DNA of 64,000 nucleotides. Origin: UBA7867 sp964579205 (GTDB lineage: Bacteria; Bacillota; Clostridia; Christensenellales; UBA1242). The notes beneath the pieces were generated by a model. The model saw only the letters and a list, made by a program, of their open reading frames with translations. It was not told the origin of the DNA and made no database searches. Of this stretch, positions 1 through 12,000 are shown piece after piece (position 1 is the stretch's first letter; each line of letters starts with the position of its first letter). A program made the position numbers and the translations under genes. The stretch lies in the NCBI GenBank assembly GCA_964579205.1, contig CAZOFH010000001.1, positions 167,717 to 231,716 on the forward strand, written 5' to 3'.

Positions 1-3000
1 TATTGAGTACGAAACTATACGAATTACCCACTATCCTACGCACAGCGTTAAATTCCTTTGCAATTTGGGTATTAGCGACACTGAGGTCCGAGGCTAGCAA
101 AATAGTCTTGTGCGGATAAGTGCCGTCCGCCATTCCATTTAGCAGGTCTGAGTATTCATTCACTAGCATTGGCACAATTTCGCCACCTATCGAATAGTCT
201 ACCATACTCGAGATAGCCTCAGGGATGACTATTGCCAAAGTGGTAGTCTCCGTGTCGATAGTGTACTCTACCTCGCGGTAGAACCAATTATTCAAGTTGG
301 CAGTGATGAGTTGCGCTGTGGTCACATCGAATGCTTGGGCAGCGGTCAATACTGACCCATATTTGTTGTACACGCCGTTGAGTTGTGGACTGCAGTATGC
401 CTTGTCTACTAGGATATTCACCTTGTTGTCCTCACTCACTAGCGTGGTAGCCACGGTAGCGATTGGGTCAACGAAGGAGTTTTGCGTATCATCATACGCC
501 CTGGATAAGTTGAGCACCGAGAAGGATACTGCACCAAAAATGTGATTGTCCGCCAGCCCAACAATACCGCCCATATACGCAGGACCATTGCCTTGAGTAG
601 TGTATGCAATCGCACCGTTGGAATACAGGTCCTGCATCAAGAGTTCGCTCTCACCTACGATTCCACCTAGGTAGTTTGCGCCGCCGTCCATCATAGAGTT
701 TTGTACAATCAAGTCGCCCACGTATCCACTATTAGCAATACGCAAGACTACATTAGGTCTCGTAAACTGGGTGTAATTGTACTGACCCTCGCTACTAGTA
801 TCTGGTGTCATAATGCCTTGGGTTGATTTTCCGAAAAGCCCACCAGCGTAGATATAACTTGCGCTGACATTGAGGCGAATGTCGGCATTTGAATACAGCC
901 CGCTATATACATTCACGCTATCGCCCACTGGCTCGGTACTGCTGCCGCTCATAGTGATTTGCTCAGTAGTCAGACCATATATTCCGCCGACATACAGGTG
1001 AGTATAATCCCTCGTACCGCCTATCACAATATCGCTGTAGACGCTACTATTCTGAGTCACATAACCTGAGTACCTATTGCCGAAAGTGTGCGGTGTGGTG
1101 TATGTACCAGCGATACCACCAACATACAGTGAGCCATTACCGCCGGTGATAGTGATATCACCTAGCACGCAGGCGCCGCTGATATTTGAGTGCACAATAG
1201 TACCCGTGATGCCACCGACATAGTCAATACTCGAGTTGAAACTATCCGAGTTGTCTCTATTGAGGATGATATCTACATTTGAAGTAAAGTTTTTGAGGTT
1301 GAGAGTATTGCTACACAGACCTATCACACCACCGATATGGCTAGCCTGAGTGCCGCCGCAATTTACCTTGACAGTACCGCGAATATTACCCGTCTTGTTG
1401 ACTACGCCTGATAGCGTCACCGCTCCAGAGGCTTTGCCGACTAGCGCGCCGACATTGACCTGATAGTTTTGGAGAGAAGCATACTCTACCGCCACCCTGC
1501 CTTGGTCTACGCCACCTATTGCCAAAGTACCAGTAGCAGTACCGACTAGCGCACCCATACTAAATTCTGGGATAGATAGGCTCATATTCTTGGCAGAAAT
1601 GCCTGCGTCAAAGTACACATTGTTGAATACGCTATTGAATGACCTTGCAGTCACTATAGCCATATTCTGGATGCCGCAATCAGCACCACTAGTATCTAGC
1701 GAAAGAGTGTGTTTGGTCACATTTGTCTCGGCGATTTGCTCACGCAAATATATACCGATGTTGGTCATACTGGTGGCGTTGGTCGAGAGCGCTAGTAATG
1801 CAAATTCGTTTAGGTCATTACTCAATACCGACGCGTCAAAGTCAAACTCGTAGACAAAGTTTAGATTGCTGAGTTTGAGACTGTTGGTATACCCAAAGAG
1901 GCTGTGATAATAGCGCATTTGGGTAGTATTAAAGTTGGTAAAGGTGATATTCGCCGCACGAGTAGTATACTTGCCATCGGCGATAATGCTCACCGCACCT
2001 TCTACCCTACCACGTACTGCATCACTATCACTACCTAGGCTATATCTACCTGTCGTGGTATAAAACTCTTGCCACCTATCTCCTGTGATGACTAAGTCAT
2101 TGATAATCCTATAATGACTAGTAGACCTAGTGTGGGTCAACTCCTCAAAGAATTCATCCACATTGGTGATGTCCTTGACTGGTGAATCGTACCCTATTTT
2201 GTGATATGGGAATCTGTGCTCTAGTTTGTCATTGTCCAGATTCCATATTTCGCTATCAAAGTTTGCAAAAGGCTTGTCCTCGCTCGAGGTCGCAGCCGAT
2301 ATAAAGGTAGTAGTCACAGTGTCGCTTTGTGCACCTGCAATATTACCGATAGGAGATAGCGTGCCTCCAGCGACCTGCTTGGTCACCTTGATATTTTGTG
2401 CCGCTGTACCCGCGGTCAGATTGCTCACATATGCGATAATCTGCCCCGCACTAGGAGTAGACACATAATTTAGCCCCAAGTACCCAGTAGCGCTACCGAA
2501 CAGAGTAGTACTATCGGTGACTTTTGCTACAAAACTAGCATTACTCTCGTCATACGCATTCGCCCCGACCACCTGTATAGAGGTAGAAGCATAGGTGTAT
2601 ATCGGAGCATTCAGTTGCGCTCCCACTAGCCCACCTATTACTTCGCTAGCATTGACCATAGCGGTAGTGTATACCTCTTGGAGCAATGCTCCAGCCTTGA
2701 GACTGCCGCTCTCAGGTAGCATCGAGCCACTACCAAAGTTGTACCTTACTCCACTAGAAACAGGCGATAGTAGATTAGCCGAATTTGTATTGATAGACCG
2801 CAAGTACCCGAGCACAGGGTCTACCGTGCTAAAGGTATCAAATGTCTGTGGCGCATTGATAGCGAGGCCGATGAGACCGCCTGCCACCCTAGCCTTGGTA
2901 TTGACTACCGCCACACGGTTGTAACTATACCTTATCAGACCACCGACATTCAGCCCTACTAGACCGCCGACAGCATTTGAATTCCCCTCACTCACAAAGA

Positions 3001-6000
3001 GCGTCTGGATACCAGCGTATTTGGTCGGGCTATCGCTAGCTAAAATCTGGCTGTCAGTCTCAATTTGTTCTTTGAGCGGCACAGATACTCTAGCATTTAG
3101 CACAGCACCTCTATTCTCGCCGACTATGCCACCTGTAAAGTTTCTACCACGAATGTGTGCTGCATTTGAGTCTGATTTTACCTCAAAGTACACTTTGTAA
3201 ATCTCTGAGTCAGTCCCCACTAGTCCTACTACACCACCGACGATTTCACCAGAAAGGTCGATATTGGTATTGCGCACTGTGATGCCCTCATACATACTGT
3301 TCTTTACACCCAAGTTGCGCACACGAGGTGAGGCAGTATTATCTCCGTCCTCAAATTTGGCTAAGTCCAGCACTCCGATTATTCCACCAGCATATGAGAC
3401 GTTGGCTGAATAGCGCACTGTGTCGGTGTAGTATGTGTAAGGTCGATTTTGAATAGTCGCAGCGTTGGCAGAAATCGACAGATTTGACTTGATATTGTAT
3501 ACGCTACTGTCCCCTGATACAAATCCTGCCAAAGCACCTACCATATTGGTACCAGTCACTTTTGCCGCGGTCACCTCACCAGTCAGCACGATATTTTCTA
3601 CCAAACTATCTGTAATAGACCCTGCCAACACGCCTACGTGGCTAGCGAGACTGGTGAGAGCCTGCTCAATGCTGAGGGTCAGATTTGACACGGTAGCATT
3701 GTTTAGCGAAGCAAACAAGCCAAAGTCATTCGGTGCGGTCATATCATTGACAGACTGAGTAAAGTTTATACCACTAATAATATGCCCGTTGCCATACAGG
3801 TGCCCACCGAAACGCGTTTTTGAGGTAATCGAGTCGATCGCCCCGCCAAAGTCGATATCAGCAAGCAACATAATGTATGCATCGGCGTATTCGTAATTTG
3901 GCTCCTTGGCCGCGCCGATATTCAATTCTTTGATATATGAAGATTTGTGCGTTGAGTCCTTGTAATTGAATACCTTGTCTGACCACGCAGCCATATTGGT
4001 GATGAGCAGAGGATTGATGCTAGAGCCACGGACATAATCAGCATTTTCGCCCAATGTCGTACGACTAGAGACAAACACTTTGTCCGCTAGATATAGTTGA
4101 GGGCCGAGATAAGTGCGTGCCGTATCCATATACCAAGTACTCTCACCGTCGATGTCTAGCGAAATCGAGAAGCCCTCGAATAGCGAGCCTGCTGGGTCTT
4201 GCCAACTCTCTTTGGCTAACGGTATAGCGCGCTCGGCAGAATCTACTATTGTACCCTCTTCGGTAAGGTAAAAGCAGTTTTCTACCACAGAATTTGCGCT
4301 ATCTAGCAGGTTACCCTCGTTATCCACTCCGATAAACATACCATTGATCAAGCCTTGCGTCTTGACAGTAGATAGCGAGTATGATTGGGTAATCCTAGCA
4401 CCAGTCAAGTTTTCGTATGCAAAGCCACCCATTCCACTAGCACTAGATAAATTTAGGTTGCTATACGAATCAGTGATGACACCATTATTTGAGTGAACCA
4501 ATCCACCTACCGTACCGTATGCGATGACGCCACCTAGGCTAGACCTAGCGTTGTCCTCGTCTAGTTGACCTCGAGCGAACGAACCGAATATCCTACCCGT
4601 ATTAGTCTGCACCGCTACCAATCCACCAGTGCGAGCGCCGCTAGTATTATTAGCAGTGTAGATATCCATTAGCGAGTTGACTACATAGCCATTAGCAAAG
4701 TAACTATTGCTGATCACACCGCTATTCTCTCCGACCAAGCCACCTACATTACCACTGGCAAAGAGGTTTAGCCCTTGACGAGCGTATATCGCGCCGCCTA
4801 CACTACTCAGGTGTGTAGTACCTAGTGGTGACTGGGCATCCACCCTACCTACACGACAGTTTGTGATAGACCCAGTGCTAGCATTCTCCCCGACTAGCCC
4901 ACCGATAACAGAGGAAACTGCAGTCGAATTGACAGTTTTGCTCGTCATTACGAAGGTACTAGCCAGCGAGCGATACCCGCGGTATTCCTCGGCGTTGTTG
5001 ATGATTTTGTCGAATATATTTCTACCGAACTGCTCGTCTGCGTTGTCGTTATTTATCCTAGGAGTGTTGTCATAGATAGTCTGCCACTCTGACTTGTCCT
5101 TGGTCACCACGATATCACAGTTGTAAATAATTCCCTTGTTGACACCTGCGATGTATCCAAAGCGGACTTTTGCAATGTCCTTTAGGTTGATGTACAGGTT
5201 GTGACTGACGTCTACAATCAAGTTTTTGAGGACGCTACCTTCGCTCACCGTGCCGAATAGCCCCATATTGGTCGAGGTGGCATCGGTCGATTTTGCGAAA
5301 CTACGCAGGTAGATAATATGCCCGTTGCCATCTAGCGAAGCGATAGCCGTGTCGATAGGCTGCCAATTATAGAGCTCGATGTCGGCAGTAAGCATATAGT
5401 TGCCCCCTGCTACCATAGAGGTACGGAAAGCCTCTGCTGAGTCAATCGCATAAGGGTTCTCTTCGTCCGATTGCTCGGTCAAGTCTGCCAAAAAGTCCTG
5501 CTCGAGTTTGCGGATGTAGTCATCTAGCATCAGACTCCTATTATCCTCTGTTATCTCGTCTAGCAGCACGAATTCGTAGCAGCCCTTGCTCTCATTGTAT
5601 ACATAAGTGGTCTCATATGACAATCTCAGTGCAAAGTCAGTCTTTAGGTCTCTACCTCTCAATTTGTAGCAGTCCTGCCCGACAGTTTCGTCATATACTA
5701 CCAAAAAGTCTAGGTAATGCCTGATAGTATTGATTTGGGCAAATCCTGTGCCGTCGTCAAACCACCACACACCGCCATTACCGTCACCCAAAGCATTGAT
5801 GTACTTGATCTTTTGCTGCCTAATAGCATTGAGTGCCTCTACCCCCTCGGCGAATGCCGCTCGCTCTGCCTCTGCAGTAGCAGCATCCGTGCTAAAGCCT
5901 ATATACTTTTGAAAATCGGCGAGCCTTGGGTCATTGACGACGAATAGCGCGATGAGTGGCATATAACTATTGACGCTTATCTCAAAATTGCCAGTCTGTG

Positions 6001-9000
6001 TGCCACGAGTATAGGTCTTGTCTACTATGTAGTCTACTACATTGATTACACAAGTGACTACTAGCGGGTTGAGCCTACCGCCGAGATTGGTATAACTATT
6101 GATAGTGACGCTAATAATGATCTTGCCATTGTCAGGCTGAGCGAGCAGCCCTACATAGAATGGTATCAGCATATTCACATTCTCTCGCTGACCTGAGGTA
6201 AAGTTGTACTGGATGTTTTGGTCATAAAAGGCACAATTTGTGAGTCTGCTGCCGCCCTCGGTACCGTAATAACTAGCCGATAGCGTGAGACTACTATTGA
6301 GCAGCGTACCCGTCAGGCGCAAGTTGACTAGACTACCACGCGCTACAATGTTGCCAGCGTAGCTAGAGTCCATTGTCAAGGTAGCGAATGGCGCAAATGC
6401 AGTCGTCAATCTGATAGTCTGCGGCTCAAAGATTGGGCTACTCTCGCCATTGCGTTTTGGCGCAACAGTGATAGAGTATCCACTCCCCTCAGGTGTGCCT
6501 GAGGTAATGAGCGTAGATACGAATATTCTGCCGTCAAAGTACTCATTGCCGTCTGCATCAATACCTGTGACGTTGCGCAAAATCAGGTTACCCGCACCGT
6601 CATACTCATTGCTATTAGATACATATCTATATAGACCGTTTTTGTACACCATTTGGCGTAACATCATAGCACCAGTACCGTTTAGCGCGCTCGAATTGAT
6701 AGTTACATAGTCAAAGTGCGCATAATATGGCATTAGGTCGATGCGCAGTATCCCTGTGGTACCCGGAGAAATGCTATTGCCGGCAGTTTCCCCTGCCTCC
6801 ATAGAGTCGGCACCATAGGTAAAGTGCTTGAGTTCCATTTTGGTAATGCTAGCAGGAATAAAGGTAACTTGGTCATTGACAGTGTACCTATCGCCGCTTT
6901 CGGTGTCGCGAATGGTGTACTCTAGCCCAAACACCACATTTTGAGTAATCTGCCTATCAGTCCCTTTGAGCGATAGCATAAAGGTAAATCTGACGCAATC
7001 GGTGATCAAGTAGTCCTCGATAGCAGCGATATCAGCCGCACTCGAATACGTCGTACCATCGACTGAAATGTATGCATTGATGCTGTCGCCGCGTTTTAGA
7101 CCCAACACAATGTCAGCAATAGCGCGTCTATCGGTAATTTGCACTCCGTCGAGATAGCATTCAAAACGGTTTTGAGTGGCGATCTTACCTTGCTTTGTCT
7201 CTACGAGGTTCATAAACCTGTCGATAGCGATATCCCCTCTTAGTTTACCCGCGAGCATTGACAAATCTACATCCTCTAGGCTAACGGTAGCGATATTATC
7301 CGTCACTACATCCACCCCGAGCAATACCTCAGAGCCGCTAGGCATATTCGCCTCGACACCTGTGTATACCTCTACCGAGGTGATACCTTGATAAACTTTG
7401 ATATCAAAACTCTTTTGGAGCGAGGCAAACACATTGCGATATGTCTGCGTACCAAAAGTCAACTCGATATATGGAGCGACGCTCACTGCCACTAGGTCAG
7501 CACTAGGCGTTACACCCGAGATAATGGTAGCCTCGTTGGCACCCATGTATGCTGAATATCCGTCAAAAGCCACCCCGTCAAAACGGATGTAGTCTATACC
7601 CATAGTGGTATATACTAGCCCTTTTGGCGTAATGTATTCTTGGTTATTCTTTTGGTCAAAACGCGTGTGAACCGAATATCCCATTTCGCGCCCGACCTTG
7701 ACATACATTACATAATCACTAGCCGTCATCAACCTGCCTTGGCTATCTCTAATAGAGAATTCTTCAAAGCCGCCGACGACATTAATCTCAATTCGTGCCA
7801 CGACATTAGCATTTAATAGCGAGGTAAACTCGATCGTCACCACGCCACAATCCTTGAAAATGAGGTATGCATCGATTAGGTTTTGTCTAGGCTGCACCAC
7901 CTCGACTATTCCAAAGTCGCTACTCTCTACCGAGATTTTCCACTCGCTAGGGCTCAAGTTTTGCGGAGCGACTGTAATATTGAATAGGTCGCTAATGGCT
8001 ATACTGCGCTGATTTCGCGAGTCAAGAGTAATATTGTCTAATAGCACTACCGCCCCCAGCACCGCGCCGCTAGTCGCGTCGCTGTATGCAAAATATGTAG
8101 GCAGCGTCGCTCCGTCAGCAGTATACTCTCGTGGAGTCACTGTGATGCTACTAGTGATTTGATTGTATAGCATTTTGCCGTCTTTGTCATACAAAATCGG
8201 CAAGTTGTGGTTTACCCCACTGATTGTACTGTCCCAAGCCACCCATTCTTGCTTTGCTCCAGTAGCGTTCTGCTGCGTAAAGCCCCAATGAGCGTCGCCC
8301 TGCTGATAAATAATTGTGTCGCCATTGTTGAGCGTCATCTGTAGATAAGTGTATCCATTCGTCATAGGAGTAGTACTTTCATTGACAAAGAAGCATTGAG
8401 AAACGGTAGCCTCGGCAGCACTAGCAGCTGCAAAATTGTAGACTTTGTCATCTTGTGCAGTGATATCCACATATGCATAAGCCTGATGAATAGCCCCATT
8501 GCCACCCGAATAATATCCTACATATTCACCACACTGAGCGGTGGCTGCAGTATTACTAGACAGAATAGCACCGATAGCGAATGAAAAGTTGATAGTTGCC
8601 GTATCCAAGGCTGCCACTCCAACAAAGCCGCCGGTGTATCTATCTAGGCTAATAGTAGTACCCTCTGGATAGGTAATATCTACCTGCTGAATCTGAGTAT
8701 TGGCAAAACTGTGACTAATCGCACCAGCAGTAAACCCTACCAAGCCGCCGACTTGGGAGCCGCCCAATATATCACCGTAAAACTTGGTCGCATCGCCCGA
8801 CGCAAGACCAAATGTCTGCATTGCTCTATCTACATAACTCATCGCAAAGGCGTAATCCATATACGCCCCATTAGCGTGATATCCTGCGAAACCACCCACA
8901 CGATATAGCCCGCGCACCCAGATTAGGTCGGTGTACTCGGTAGATTTGACATTGTCATAGATTTCTGCAGTACCGTATAGGATAGTGCCGTAGTTTGCCC

Positions 9001-12000
9001 CGACGAACCCGCCGACATTGGCACCACCATTCACTCGTACGCTAGCCAAGTTTCGGTACAAGGTAGGCGTACCTGATACTCCATTGTCCGCACCTAGGTT
9101 GATACGGTTTTTGCCGACCAATCCGCCGACATTGGTACTACCTGCAGCAGAAATAATACCGGTCACTTGCATTGAGCGAATAGTACCTTTTTGCAGAGTA
9201 GCGGTAGCCCCCTCTCCATCTGGGGTAAAGGCATAAGGCAAGGTGACCCCCACCAGCCCACCGATACCCTCAGCACTCTCTTGACCATTCAAAATCTGCC
9301 CAATTTTGCTCCAAACTTGCGCATTGGTATTGGCTGAATATGTAGCCGAAATATTGACATTACACATCAGGCTCTCGTTTTGCCCAAAGGATACACCAGC
9401 GAATTGCCCAAATACTCCACCTACGATGAGCGCCGTGCTCACTGGCACGCTAGCGAGCCTCAGAGACAAGTTTGCATACACTCCACTCACCGAGCCGTCG
9501 GCATAATCACCAGCCACCGCACCAAAGTAGAAATTTTGCACGCTACTAGGCATATTGGCCACCACTACCTCATTTGTGCGGTAGTTTGAGTAGTTTACGA
9601 ATACATTATTTAGGTCGCCAGTTATCCTACCTGCTAGCAGCCCTGCGTAGACATTTTCGCTCAAATCGCTGCCCAAAAAGTCTATTGAGCCGCTATCAAA
9701 GTAAAAGTCGATATTGCTTATCGCACCACCCGCAGCAGTAGAAGTTATCTGAGAGAACACGCCTAGATAGGTATTATCCCCTACAGTCACCGCATTGCTG
9801 ACTACTGGTAGCCCTGATATACTCAATCTGCTGTATGTATCAGTCTCAGCATCATAGCACGCTCTGAGAGTACCGCTGAATGGCTCTTCGCCCCCCAATG
9901 GGAATAGACTCCTGCTGTATGCTGACAGGTCGATGCTATTCATCAAAATATAGTTTTTGGTCATAGCAAGCGGTGAGACACCTATTGCCAGAAACTCAGC
10001 AGGCTCGTAGATAGTATACGGCGCATCATCACCATTTTCTACCACTATATATATATCCTTGTACAGCGGCACATCGGCAAAAGTAAGTTCTCTATTCCAG
10101 AGCGCATCCTCAGGATAAAGTCTCAGGTAGCAGCTACCCGATTTGCCCTCTACCGCACGGATAATATTAGGATTATCCGGATCAAGAGTAATGATAGCAT
10201 CTTCACTACTTACCTCAGCCGATTTGTCTGTCGTGAGGAGCACATATTTTAGTTTTTTGTTAAATGCATCACTAGGGGTCACTTCTGGTACAATCTCATA
10301 TTGCGTCCTATCCCTACTACCTAGGTCGCTCAATCTGATACCGTAGTAGTCGTCGTAATAGTTACGCAAATTGATGCCGTCTACCTTGACAGGGTTTTCA
10401 ATAGTCAATACACATTTGAGGAGATATGTCACATTGTATTCATCCACACGCGCAGTGATATTGACTGTATAATACCTCGCAGTATCGGTGACAGACAGGT
10501 TACCAGTGACCAGTATTTCCCCCTCTGTCTCAGTCTCGGCTATTATTACCCTAGTCGAGTCATCCACTGTCCAAACTATCTCGCCACCATTAGCAAAATA
10601 TGATGCCGTAGGATCATATCTGACGGCTAGCGTGATAGTACCCTTTGGATTATCTATATAGTTTAGTTTGTTGGCATTGTACACATTGCGCGTAATAGTC
10701 TTTTGACTAGCGGTGCCCTGCCAATATAGATTACTGAGAGGTTTGTATACCTTGATAGCGACCTCGCGGCTGCTAGTCACTTTTTGCACAATTCCCTCAC
10801 TATTGACATAATGCTCAAACACTATGGTCAGAGTCACGTGATTTTCCCCTGTAGGGTTGAGCCCACTAACATGCAATTTGCCACCAGCAAAAGCACTAGC
10901 GATAGACACATAATGCTTCTCTGGGTCATCAGTCCCCACCGAACTAATACGGAATGAATCACTCCCCGTAGTGACAGGATTGAGCACATACCCTAGGTCC
11001 ACCTCGCTACCCACAGTAATAGTAATCTCGGCAATACCAGTGTTGGCTACTAGCGCATCAGCCTCTTCTGCAGCCATTGTGCTAGACAGCACCCCTTGGG
11101 TAGAATGTGTGATGATACCCATAGAATTTAGCACAGTGCGCACCTGCAATTCTATCTCGGCACGCGCACCGCTCTCTGCGGTAATCACAATGGTCGTATC
11201 ACCCTCGCGATTAGCCACAACAGAGTAGTCATAATCCCCTTTGGGGCTTATTGTAAAGATGTCGCTAGTGCTGAATGAGAATTTTGGCGCACCTGTCATA
11301 GCGTTGTTTTGATTGTCATAATATGTCAAACCAAAATCACTGCTCATCCCCACACCTAGCAAAATCCTACTACTAGACGCGTCGATGCGCGTCACGCCGA
11401 CAGCCACATCAAAATCAATATGATTGGATACTTGCGGCAGGCTAGCATCCATAGTATTGGCTAATAGCGTCAACCTAAAGTTTTGCGAAATCAAATCAGT
11501 CTGCCCGAGACTAACAAAAATATCCTTGTCATTTGGGATAGTCTCGCCCCAGACATATTCTTGCCCATCTACCATTACCACCACGTCGTCAAAACCATTG
11601 ACAGACGAATATTCCCCATCCGCACCGTCGATACGAGTGACTGCTAGTTTGATATTGGTGTCAGCGATTGCACCGCTGTGTTCATCATTATCTGGGTACA
11701 CATTGTAGTGGACTTTTTTACCTGCCACACCATTTACATACACATCTTGGACAGTCATTCTCACAGGCTCAGCCGTCGGCGACACATCGTCGCTATACAC
11801 CCTGATTTCGGTGACAATACGGTCGATTTGGACATCGTAAGTCTTGGTAAACGATTGATATATTACCCCAGTGAATGGGTCGATAATATTCGCCACAACA
11901 TCGAGTTTTGTCCTACCGCTATTACATACGGCGGCGCTGACTTGACCCGAGGCATTTGGCTCCCCAACTAACAAGACATCGTTATCTCTGCTAGTGACAG